Shown piece by piece: positions 16,108 through 22,076 of a stretch of DNA of 22,076 nucleotides. Origin of the DNA: Lachnospiraceae bacterium UBA1683 (GTDB lineage: Bacteria > Bacillota > Clostridia > Lachnospirales > Lachnospiraceae); NCBI GenBank assembly GCA_002320245.1, contig DCKD01000098.1, positions 1 through 22,076 of the forward strand. Reading direction: 5' to 3'. Made by a program: the position numbers and the translations under genes. Below the pieces are notes generated by a model that had not been told where the DNA came from, ran no database searches, and saw only the letters and a program-made list of their open reading frames with translations. Numbering within the stretch: position 1 is the first letter of the stretch; the number at the start of each line of letters is the position of its first letter.

Positions 16108-16400
16108 TCAGGAATGTTTGCTCTTACTCCAAAATAAGTAGATTCCAAGCATCCACACTGCTGTCATCGGCAATGCCATCCATATTCCGGTCATTTTCCA
16201 GAGCTCCCTGTGCTGTGACTGTTCCGATTGCGCCTGTTACAATCACTTCACAATACCGCTTTGCTTCCACAAGCGCTTCTCCGTCTGCACCAAGCAGTAC
16301 AAGAAGTTTTGGGTAAAAAGGAAACATACACTCGTAATAAGGAGTCCGGCTAGAATCAGCATCGAAATGGGAAAGCACCTTTTAAAATTTTCTTCAGCAT
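16108..16400 (-). pseudogene. Decayed MATE-family efflux transporter remnant
   Basis: About 290 bases read in three different frames as pieces of a MATE multidrug/sodium antiporter. It starts at an ATG (16400) with AAGGA six bases upstream: MLKKILKGAFPFRC then stop. A second frame (ATG at 16362) gives a membrane segment MLILAGLLITSVCFLF. A third frame gives PKLLVLLGADGEALVEAK and RYCEVIVTGAIGTV, like the LLGA-x-xE-x-LxxA-x-xY segment of MATE proteins. The last piece, LWKMTGIWMALPMTAVWML then GIYLFWSKSKHS and stop (16108), matches the usual MATE C-terminal end. A MATE protein needs about 450 residues, so most of the gene is deleted and at least three frame changes remain. The family call is by eye. 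The relic lies in the presumed leader of the ABC operon. Confidence 0.65.
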
Positions 16401-16429
16401 AATATTTCCTTTCTACGTATCCGTCTTAC

Positions 16430-16443
16430 CGAACACGTTTACG
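16430..16443 (-). promoter_or_regulatory. cre-like operator candidate at the operon start
   Basis: Minus-strand CGTAAACGTGTTCG resembles the catabolite-responsive consensus TGWAARCGYTWNCW at about 11 of 14 positions and is partly palindromic. It sits just downstream of the proposed -10 box, where a bound repressor would block transcription. The match lacks the first T and one core base. Confidence 0.3.
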
Positions 16444-16452
16444 ATAATAACA
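16444..16452 (-). promoter_or_regulatory. Extended -10 promoter candidate for MATE relic and ABC operon
   Basis: Minus-strand TGTTATTAT: an extended TG plus TATTAT, five of six matches. A TTGATG lies 20 bases upstream, too far for a standard -35. It is placed between the rpiR terminator and the relic start codon, where the operon promoter is expected. Confidence 0.45.
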
Positions 16453-16521
16453 TATGGTTTTTTCATGAATCATCAAATCCAAGTAAAATTTTTGTTAATG
16501 GGATTTCCGAAAAAAATGTGT

Positions 16522-16560
16522 AAAAAAAGCTCTCCGGAGCATTACTCCGAAAAGCTTTTT
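16522..16560 (-). terminator. Terminator after the RpiR-type regulator (bidirectional)
   Basis: Long hairpin starting one base after the rpiR stop: AAAAAGCTTTTCGGAG pairs with CTCCGGAGAGCTTTTT across TAATG, with one internal mismatch and one G-T pair, ending in a T-run on both strands. It separates rpiR from the ABC operon. Confidence 0.88.
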
Positions 16561-16561
16561 A

Positions 16562-17419
16562 TCATCTCGCACGTTCCGAGATATCTTCCTCGAATTCTTT
16601 TGTTGATTTCGTAAGCTGTTTGCTGAACCTCTCCATATCACTTTCCATGAGAGCAGCACACAGTGCGTCCACGAAAGCAATCTGTGAAATGCGTGTGGAA
16701 ATCCATTTACTTACTTTATTCAACTGTATGGTCGGAGTCAGAAATATATAGTCTGCATCTTTCGCAAGCGAAGACATCTCATCTCCTGTCACTGCGATTG
16801 TGACCGCGCCGCTCTTCTTTGCAGCGGAAAGCGCATCGATTACCGCTGTTGTCTCACCGGATATGGAGAAACCGATTGCAACGTCTTTTTTATCCAAATG
16901 CCCCGCACTGATTTTCTGAAAAAATAAATCTGAATAATTCCGGCTTGTCAGCCCGAGATGCAGGAAACGTCCTGACAATTCTGCCGCTGCATTTGCCGAA
17001 TTGTCTGTCCCGTAAACATCGATTAGTTTTGCCTTCTTGATAATCTTAACCACCTGACGTATCTGGTCCATATCAAGCAGTTTTGCCATATCCGAAATCA
17101 TCTGCATATCATCATAGATGGTCTGTAATACAACAGACTCCTTCTTCCGGCGTCCTGCTGTCCCATCCGGCGCATGTAATCCGGATTCTTCCTTTTTTCC
17201 GTTCTCTTTCCACACCTGCTGCTGAAACTCCGTCCAGCCATGATATCCACAACATTCCAACATCCGAAGAATGGTCGGCTGTCCCACGTTTGCCCTTGCC
17301 GCACATTCACGAATCGTTATGCTCCCTACATCTTCCTCATGTTCCAACATATAATCTGCTGCAATCTTCTGCCCTTTGCTCAAAGAGGGGTAATATAATT
17401 TGATATTTAGTTTCCACAT
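16562..17419 (-). CDS. MurR/RpiR family transcriptional regulator
   Basis: Regulator with an N-terminal RpiR helix-turn-helix (residues 1-75, with SITIRECAARANVGQPTILRML as the recognition region, given here as its span 33-54) and a C-terminal SIS domain (about 115-260) that binds a phosphorylated sugar or related ligand. SIS features include VYGTDNSANAAAE and the GFSISGET loop with its Ser/Thr residues. The ATG at 17419 gives 285 residues, a normal length, with AGGGA six bases upstream. It has its own terminator but faces the same way as the importer operon next to it, so it is the likely controller of that operon. The inverted repeat GGAGC-ATT-GCTCC just upstream could be its own operator. 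Activator or repressor action cannot be told. Confidence 0.9.
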   Translation of the reverse strand: MWKLNIKLYYPSLSKGQKIAADYMLEHEEDVGSITIRECAARANVGQPTILRMLECCGYHGWTEFQQQVWKENGKKEESGLHAPDGTAGRRKKESVVLQTIYDDMQMISDMAKLLDMDQIRQVVKIIKKAKLIDVYGTDNSANAAAELSGRFLHLGLTSRNYSDLFFQKISAGHLDKKDVAIGFSISGETTAVIDALSAAKKSGAVTIAVTGDEMSSLAKDADYIFLTPTIQLNKVSKWISTRISQIAFVDALCAALMESDMERFSKQLTKSTKEFEEDISERAR

Positions 17420-17511
17420 AGTATGTCCCTATCCCATTGTGGAGCATTGCTCCGTTTTTCTTTGCTTAAAAATACATCACGGTTACATCCTGATAATCGC
17501 ACGACTTTCAT
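17407..17511 (-). CDS. Possible 34-residue leader peptide overlapping rpiR
   Basis: Short open frame with an ATG at 17511 preceded by AAAGGA at about nine bases. It begins MKVVRLSGCNRDVFLSKEKR and stops at 17407, so its last codons overlap the start of the RpiR-type gene by 13 bases in another frame. The overlap and SD would allow translational coupling. I recognise no homology, and chance remains a good explanation for so short a frame. Confidence 0.25.
   Translation of the reverse strand: MKVVRLSGCNRDVFLSKEKRSNAPQWDRDILCGN
17441..17453. promoter_or_regulatory. Inverted repeat upstream of rpiR (possible operator)
   Basis: GGAGC-ATT-GCTCC, 21 bases upstream of the rpiR ATG. A near copy, GGAGC-ATT-ACTCC, is the apex of the terminator after rpiR (16537-16549). 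A T-run follows on the plus strand only, where no gene ends, so an operator is more likely than a terminator. Confidence 0.35.
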
Positions 17512-17565
17512 AAATCAGTTTCCTTTACGAAGATTTAACTTCTTTCCCGTGGAACAGATATTGGA

Positions 17566-18384
17566 TTACACTGCATTTTGCACGTCCTCCGGCACAACAA
17601 TCGGTTCGACATGATTATATCCGTCAAAAACCAGCTCAATTGTAAAGTCATTGACTTCTGTTGTCTCATCGTATGCATCATACAAGTTATTCAGCGCATC
17701 CGTCATATCTACGATAATTCTTGCAGGAAGTTTCTCTTCCTTATATATATCCATTGTAACCGGAATACTAAGTTTGCCGATGGCATCCTCATCCGGAAGT
17801 TCTACCAGCCCATATGCATGAAATGTATCGCTGCCAAGCAGAGCCATCAGACTTTTCCCCGTGACATCTCCATACATCTCGTAACACTCTTTATCCTCTA
17901 CTTTTACAGGCTCATCCGCCAGCCGGAACTTTTCGACGGCATCACTTAATTCACTCATGAAATCCGGATCCATTGAAAACCCGCTGTCCGAAGAGGAGGT
18001 ATCTTTAATCCAGTTTCCGTCCATACCGCTGTATGTCACTTGTTTTCCGTCTTCCGGCACCTGATAAACCTCCATCTCACTGTCCAGTTTAATCCCCCTC
18101 AGATTCAGAGAAGCGGTTCCTTTCGCATGTCCTGCCCGTGGTTCTGACGTGTTCTGCATCTCCATATTCATTGAGATTTCCGTCACTTTTACGATATCTT
18201 CCATCTTAATGTCCATATCCACTGTATTGGAAAACGACGTAATACCTGTCATGTTCTTTACAACAGAACGCATTAGCTTCCTCGGAGTCATCTTACCGAT
18301 GCATCCGGTCAGCACCACCATACATAACAGAACACACAACAGGATTCTGTACATGGCTGATGCCGTCTTTACTAGTTGTTTCAT
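17566..18384 (-). CDS. Uncharacterised lipoprotein
   Basis: Predicted exported lipoprotein of 272 residues. The N-terminus MKQLVKTASAMYR is basic and is followed by a hydrophobic stretch ending in the lipobox VLTGC with Cys28. The mature part is rich in alternating polar and hydrophobic residues (for example NTVDMDIKMEDIVKVTEISM, then KGTASLNLRGIKLDSEMEVY), suggesting an extended antiparallel sheet as in LppX/LprG- or DUF6612-like lipoproteins that hold a hydrophobic ligand; this is a fold guess, not a recognised homology. The ATG at 18384 has AAAGG at eight bases. It starts 12 bases after the DUF815 ATPase gene and so is probably co-transcribed with it. I know no function for the pair. Confidence 0.75.
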   Translation of the reverse strand: MKQLVKTASAMYRILLCVLLCMVVLTGCIGKMTPRKLMRSVVKNMTGITSFSNTVDMDIKMEDIVKVTEISMNMEMQNTSEPRAGHAKGTASLNLRGIKLDSEMEVYQVPEDGKQVTYSGMDGNWIKDTSSSDSGFSMDPDFMSELSDAVEKFRLADEPVKVEDKECYEMYGDVTGKSLMALLGSDTFHAYGLVELPDEDAIGKLSIPVTMDIYKEEKLPARIIVDMTDALNNLYDAYDETTEVNDFTIELVFDGYNHVEPIVVPEDVQNAV

Positions 18385-18396
18385 TTTGTCTACCTT

Positions 18397-19692
18397 TTAC
18401 TCTTCCCGCCCAAGCAGATAATCAATAAACTGCTGTGCCGTTCTTCCGGACAGCCCGCCGTGAGAAAGCTCCCACTTATTTGCTTCCAGTAAAAGCTCCT
18501 CCTCCGGCATTTCAATATGATTGCTCTTTGCCAGTTCTTTTACAATCTGCTGGAACTCTTTTTTGCTCGGTGCACCATAATAGATCGTCACACCAAATCT
18601 GGCTACCAGTGATAGTTTTTCCTGCACGGTATCATTTGTATGCATATCCTCATCACGGTCTGCTTTGTCCTTAAATGACTCACGAATCAGATGGCGGCGG
18701 TTGGAAGTCGCATAAATCAATACATTGTTTGGTTTCTTCTCCAGCCCGCCTTCGATGACTGCCTTCAAATATTTGTATTCGATTTCAAATTCTTCGAAAG
18801 ATAAATCATCCATATAAATAATGAATTTGTAATTGCGGTTTTTAATCTGTGCGATGACATCATTCAAGTCCTGAAACTGATGCTTGTACACTTCAATCAT
18901 GCGGAGTCCCTGATTATAATACTGGTTTAGGATTGCTTTGATTGAAGAGGATTTTCCGGTACCGGCATCTCCGTAAAGCAGACAGTTATTTGCCTGTTTT
19001 CCCTCAACAAATGCTTTCGTATTGTCAATCAGTTTTTTCTTCGCAGTCTCATATCCAATCAGGTCATCCAGATGCACATGTGCAATATTGGTAATCGGGA
19101 CAATTTCCGCGCTGCCTTCCTGCGGATGCTCTACGCGGAATGCCTTGTGAAGCCCAAGCTTACCAACACCAAATTCCTTATAAAACTGCGTCAGACGCTC
19201 TTTAAAACCTTCCGCCGTCGCTGCACTCCCAAGCGCTCTGCTCAAATCACAGATACGGTCGCGGACACGCTTGTTGAACACCTTGCTTCCTTCATTTACA
19301 TTTTTATATTCCATAAGGATGGACATGCAATCTGCATTCAGCACATTCATCATCGGTCGGAAATCATAGTCAAACAACTCCTTGAATACCATAAAATCAT
19401 GCAGTGCAATTTCATTGATACTGCCTTCCACCGTCCCCACAATCTCGCAGGAAGTGCTGTATGCATTCTCATCACTTGCAAGAAGAAATGTCAGATATGT
19501 GTGCCACAGATTGCCCTCAAATCCATGACTGACGGAAATCTCCAAAAGTTCGTTGATACACTCAAACAGCAGGCCTCTCAAATCTTCCTGATTATAATAC
19601 TCGTTATCGTAGTTATCCATTAAAAATGTCATATCCTGAAGGATTTCCCCAAAATCCATATTTTTATATAGCATTAATTCATTGGTGCGCAT
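18397..19692 (-). CDS. DUF815 family AAA-type ATPase
   Basis: Cytosolic P-loop ATPase of 431 residues. Walker A is GDAGTGKSS (241-249). Walker B is FIIYMDDL (290-297), with the double Asp usual in AAA proteins. ATSNRRHLIRESF contains the sensor-1 asparagine, and the end LSGRTAQQFIDYLLG is typical of the family. The N-terminal half (1-200) is helical and unassigned. DUF815 proteins are widespread but have no established function. The ATG at 19692 has GAGGAG six bases upstream. It lies 68 bases after pheA and 12 before the lipoprotein gene. Absence of membrane segments argues that any link to the lipoprotein is indirect. Confidence 0.88.
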   Translation of the reverse strand: MRTNELMLYKNMDFGEILQDMTFLMDNYDNEYYNQEDLRGLLFECINELLEISVSHGFEGNLWHTYLTFLLASDENAYSTSCEIVGTVEGSINEIALHDFMVFKELFDYDFRPMMNVLNADCMSILMEYKNVNEGSKVFNKRVRDRICDLSRALGSAATAEGFKERLTQFYKEFGVGKLGLHKAFRVEHPQEGSAEIVPITNIAHVHLDDLIGYETAKKKLIDNTKAFVEGKQANNCLLYGDAGTGKSSSIKAILNQYYNQGLRMIEVYKHQFQDLNDVIAQIKNRNYKFIIYMDDLSFEEFEIEYKYLKAVIEGGLEKKPNNVLIYATSNRRHLIRESFKDKADRDEDMHTNDTVQEKLSLVARFGVTIYYGAPSKKEFQQIVKELAKSNHIEMPEEELLLEANKWELSHGGLSGRTAQQFIDYLLGREE

Positions 19693-19760
19693 AATAAACT
19701 CCTCTTTTCTTACTTGTAATCTGCTTTTTCTTATGCTGTTGGGGGCAAAAGGTACTATAA

Positions 19761-20891
19761 TTAGTAATTACCAAGAATCCGCAAATTCCTTGCCTCTTCC
19801 CTTAATCCGCGAAGAGCATTCTTCACTGCCGGTTCTTCCATATTCCCCTCAAAATCCACAAAAAAGCGGTATTCCCAGTTCTTGCCCTCAATCGGACGGG
19901 ACTCAATCTTTGTCATATTCAAATCATTATAAATAAAATGGGAAAGAATCCGGTACAGAGAACCACTCTCATGAGGCAACTCAAAACAAATGCTTATTTT
20001 GGACGCCTCGTGCAAATATACTTTCTGGTTCGTCACGATAACAAATCTTGTCGAATTGTCCGGCTCATCATTCAGATTATCTGCCAGTACACTCAATCCA
20101 TGCACTTTTGCCGCATAAGCACTGCACACTGCCGCCTGTGTCTTATCTTTCTCCTCAAATACTTTCTTTGCCGCAACCGCTGTATTTACGACACTGATTC
20201 GCTGCCAGTCTGCATGTTCATCCAGAAAATGCGTTGTCTGCATCAGTGCTTCTGCCTTCGAATACACCCGCTGGATATCCTCCAGTTTTGTTCCCGGAAC
20301 ACCAGCAAGCGTGTGAGTAATCGGAATAATGGTCTCCGCCACGATATAATTTTCAAACTCGACCAATAAATCATACATCTCATTGACCGCCCCGGCAGAT
20401 GAATTTTCAATCGGGAGCACTGCATAATCTGCTGCGCCTTCCTCAATTGCCTCCATCGCATCACGGAATGTCCGCACATGGAATCCGTTGCAGTTTTCCC
20501 CAAAGTAATGCTGCATCGCCGCCTGACTGTATGCACCTTCCACACCCTGGAATACAACTCTCGCCTTTTCCTTTTCCAAAGATTCAATCTCGATAAATGG
20601 AAGGCGTCCTAATGCCCCCGCCTCAACCAATTGCTGATACTGCAGCTTCCTGCTCATCGACATCAACTGTGTATACAGCTCCTGAATTCCTTTTTTATTA
20701 AAATCGCCGGACACTTTTGATGCCACATCAGCCAGCTTATTCTTCTCACGCTGCCTGTCCAGTACCTTTTTCCCGCTCTTTACTTTATATTCTCCGACTT
20801 CTCCGCAGACTCTCATACGTTCTTCATAAAGTCTGACAATCTCGTTGTCTATTTTATCCAACTGTACCCTCAATTCCTCCAGTGTAGCCAT
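19761..20891 (-). CDS. pheA: Bifunctional chorismate mutase / prephenate dehydratase
   Basis: P-protein converting chorismate through prephenate to phenylpyruvate for phenylalanine synthesis. Residues 1-85 form an AroQ chorismate mutase (LEELRVQLDKIDNEIVRLYE, then KVLDRQREK). About 110-290 is prephenate dehydratase (FQGVEGAYSQAA, LPIENSSAGAV and the catalytic TRF at 281-283). About 298-376 is the ACT domain with the ESRP motif at 330-333, the phenylalanine-binding regulatory site, so feedback inhibition is expected. The ATG at 20891 has AAGGAG at seven bases and gives 376 residues. A longer open frame upstream has no conserved residues and overlaps the promoter. No attenuator or T-box is visible in the roughly 70-base leader. 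Confidence 0.95.
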   Translation of the reverse strand: MATLEELRVQLDKIDNEIVRLYEERMRVCGEVGEYKVKSGKKVLDRQREKNKLADVASKVSGDFNKKGIQELYTQLMSMSRKLQYQQLVEAGALGRLPFIEIESLEKEKARVVFQGVEGAYSQAAMQHYFGENCNGFHVRTFRDAMEAIEEGAADYAVLPIENSSAGAVNEMYDLLVEFENYIVAETIIPITHTLAGVPGTKLEDIQRVYSKAEALMQTTHFLDEHADWQRISVVNTAVAAKKVFEEKDKTQAAVCSAYAAKVHGLSVLADNLNDEPDNSTRFVIVTNQKVYLHEASKISICFELPHESGSLYRILSHFIYNDLNMTKIESRPIEGKNWEYRFFVDFEGNMEEPAVKNALRGLREEARNLRILGNY

Positions 20892-20967
20892 GCTTAATCT
20901 CCTTTTTACATGATATGCCCGGTATATCGCAGCATTTTGTTTGTGCCGTGCCGGTGCACCAATCCCA

Positions 20968-20976
20968 ATGATAGCA
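20968..20976 (-). promoter_or_regulatory. Extended -10 promoter candidate for pheA
   Basis: Minus-strand TGCTATCAT: an extended TG plus TATCAT, five of six matches, about 77 bases before the pheA ATG. No convincing -35 box is seen at 17 bases. Confidence 0.45.
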
Positions 20977-21036
20977 CATTTTTCTGCCAAAATCTACGTC
21001 CCCGCCACACACTTTTTGATGTTTTGGAAAATGCTG

Positions 21037-21065
21037 TTGAAAATCTCCAGATTGTGTTATATTAT
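21037..21065 (+). promoter_or_regulatory. Sigma-A promoter reading toward the nitroreductase
   Basis: TTGAAA (21037-21042) and TATTAT (21060-21065) with exactly 17 bases between, each five of six matches. Transcription would start near 21072, leaving a leader of about 210 bases before the nitroreductase ATG. Confidence 0.7.
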
Positions 21066-21071
21066 GATTAG

Positions 21072-21284
21072 AGTGTCAGAACTACTTACGGATTGTTTTG
21101 CTGCTTTGCTGCTTCCACAATCCTGCCCTACATTCGGAATCCGTGGAGCCTCTTCTCCACTTCTTCCCCCTGTAGGGGCGCGTCATAAATCCATTCTCCC
21201 ACTTACGTGCAAGCACGACGTGTGAGATGGCTTTTGACGCTGTAATCATATTATAAATAAGAATATCTTATAGGAGGTACTACT
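21072..21284 (+). ncRNA. Structured leader: three tandem hairpins upstream of the nitroreductase
   Basis: No gene is seen in this 213-base stretch after the promoter. Hairpin A pairs GGATTGT (21090-21096) with ACAATCC (21117-21123). Hairpin B pairs CCCTACA (21126-21132) with TGTAGGG (21171-21177) and contains an inner perfect stem GTGGAG (21143-21148) / CTCCAC (21155-21160). Hairpin C pairs GCGTCA (21180-21185) with TGACGC (21235-21240) and has the apical stem CGTG-CAAG-CACG (21206-21217). AGGAGG (21272-21277) and the ATG follow. I match it to no riboswitch class I know; it lacks the conserved FMN-element segments. It could be a cis-regulatory RNA, an independent RNA, or a dispersed genomic repeat. 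Confidence 0.45.
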
Positions 21285-21857
21285 ATGAACGTTACTGAAT
21301 GTATCAAAAGCAGAAGAAGTATCAGGAAATACAAGCCAGACGCGATTGACCATTCTATTATTGATTCTATTGTTTCTACAGCATCTTACTCTCCTTCTTG
21401 GAAGAATACACAGATTACCCGTTATATTGCAATTGAAGATTCTTCTATTTTAAGTACGATTGCCGAGCAGTTTGTGCCTGATTTTAATGCCAAAATCATT
21501 CGCCAGGCGCCGATGCTAATTGCTGTTACTTATGTGAAAGGCAGATCCGGATTTGAACGTGACGGTTCTTTCTCAACTAAAAAGGAAGACCGCTGGCAAA
21601 TGTTTGATGCAGGAATCGCATCCATGAGTTTTTGCCTTGCCGCAGAAGAACAGGGACTCGGGACGGTTATCATGGGCGTATTTGATGAAGACGGAATCAC
21701 CGGACTGCTGCAGATTCCGGAGGACCGGGAACTCGCCGCACTGATTGCCATCGGATATCCGGATATCAGTCCACAGGCTCCAAAACGTAAAACGGTTGAC
21801 GTTTTACTTCAATACAAGTCAAAGACCGCGCCGCAAGCAGCGAGACATCAAATTTGA
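21285..21857 (+). CDS. Nitroreductase family protein
   Basis: FMN-dependent oxidoreductase of the nitroreductase fold, 190 residues, probably a cytosolic homodimer using NAD(P)H; the substrate is unknown. The opening CIKSRRSIRKYKPDAI carries the Arg/Ser FMN-phosphate motif (Arg10, Arg11, Ser12, Arg14). SPSWKNTQ follows near residue 45, and AAEEQGLGTVIMG holds the second flavin-contact region. IPEDRELAALIAIGYP is typical of the C-terminal half. The ATG has AGGAGG at seven bases, the best ribosome site in the window. The last 13 codons (from 21816) and the stop lie inside a dispersed repeat, so the tail KSKTAPQAARHQI is probably repeat-derived and not part of the original enzyme. Confidence 0.92.
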   Translation: MNVTECIKSRRSIRKYKPDAIDHSIIDSIVSTASYSPSWKNTQITRYIAIEDSSILSTIAEQFVPDFNAKIIRQAPMLIAVTYVKGRSGFERDGSFSTKKEDRWQMFDAGIASMSFCLAAEEQGLGTVIMGVFDEDGITGLLQIPEDRELAALIAIGYPDISPQAPKRKTVDVLLQYKSKTAPQAARHQI

Positions 21858-22001
21858 CAAGCTTCGAGGGACGGGGTATTTGGTCTACGCTCCGTTTCGG
21901 CCGGTGCTAAACGAGTGTCACAGGCACTCAGCACCCCTCGCGGCAGTCGCCAAATATCCATGCAAGCATGGCTACTTGGCCCGTTGCCCGCGGGAATAAA
22001 G
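21817..22001 (+). repeat. Dispersed structured repeat, copy 2, with further hairpins
   Basis: The first 66 bases (to 21882) match copy 1 at 9240-9305 without gaps and begin inside the nitroreductase gene. Beyond that lie nested inverted repeats: ATTTGG (21878-21883) with CCAAAT (21950-21955), GTGCT / AGCAC (21904-21908, 21930-21934), GAGTG / CACTC (21913-21917, 21925-21929), and a 32-base hairpin GCCAA...TTGGC (21949-21980) capped by CCATGC-AA-GCATGG. The bounds on the right are uncertain. After about 22001 the last 75 bases show nothing I can assign. Confidence 0.65.
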
Positions 22002-22076
22002 AAAAAAATACATTTAAGCACAACTAACATTTAGGACAATATGAAGTGACCACACATTTGTAACAACGTGGATTTA

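Noticed and set aside
16002..16148. Upstream extension of the UgpA-type permease
   Set aside because: It is charged, unconserved sequence overlapping the MATE relic. The ATG at 16001 has good ribosome sites.
16124..16378. 84-codon frame ending in a dockerin/EF-hand-like DRNMDGIADDSS
   Set aside because: The calcium-loop resemblance is in the wrong frame. The neighbouring frame of the same bases gives the MATE C-terminal segment GIWMALPMTAVWML, which explains the sequence better.
20892..20990. Upstream extension of pheA
   Set aside because: It precedes the conserved chorismate mutase start MATLEELRVQLDKID, overlaps the promoter candidate, and the ATG at 20891 has AAGGAG.
21072..21284. FMN or other known riboswitch upstream of the nitroreductase
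   Set aside because: The conserved FMN-element segments are absent, and I recognise no other riboswitch consensus.

Overview
The window looks like chromosome from a gut-type Lachnospiraceae (Clostridium cluster XIVa, Bacillota). This is inferred from gene content and order: a yicC-gmk-rpoZ-rimO-pgsA-pncC block divergent from rqcH, a GGGtGRT protein paired with a NifU-like scaffold, a DUF815 ATPase, strong AGGAGG-type ribosome sites and moderate GC. The genus cannot be read from sequence alone.

Layout. (1) 1-1070 is the edge of an integrated mobile element: the 3' part of a tyrosine integrase, its terminator and a cluster of TGAACAA repeats. (2) 1121-2971 (minus) is a two-gene iron-sulfur-type operon, NifU-like scaffold then GGGtGRT protein, with its own promoter. 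(3) 3039-7368 (minus) is a housekeeping operon: yicC, gmk, rpoZ, rimO, pgsA, pncC. rqcH (7494-9227, plus) diverges from it. (4) 9404-16001 (minus) is an ABC importer operon of the UgpAEB/UgpC type: two permeases, a lipoprotein binding protein, a PHP-family (CehA/McbA) phosphoesterase, a HAD phosphatase and the ATPase. Behind it lie a decayed MATE efflux gene (16108-16400) and an RpiR-family regulator (16562-17419). (5) 17566-20891 (minus) carries pheA, a DUF815 AAA ATPase and an uncharacterised lipoprotein. (6) 21285-21857 (plus) is a nitroreductase with a long, hairpin-rich leader and a repeat-derived 3' end.

How the parts may work together. The ABC operon suggests import of a phosphorylated or phosphodiester solute, followed by PHP hydrolysis and HAD dephosphorylation, with a neighbouring RpiR-type sensor. 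This is inference from family membership and order. The housekeeping block combines nucleotide metabolism (gmk), transcription (rpoZ), RNA processing (yicC), ribosome modification (rimO), lipid synthesis (pgsA) and NMN recycling (pncC), opposite a ribosome quality-control factor (rqcH).

The most unusual signals are non-coding. A ~66-base repeat occurs twice (9240-9305 and 21817-21882), each copy at the 3' end of a plus-strand gene. The copies align without gaps and differ by two base-pair-preserving double changes in one hairpin. The second copy also supplies the last 13 codons and the stop codon of the nitroreductase. Other notable structures are a three-hairpin leader before that gene, a perfect 17-bp palindrome after rqcH, and the multi-frame relic of a MATE transporter. 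I found no tRNA, rRNA or CRISPR array.
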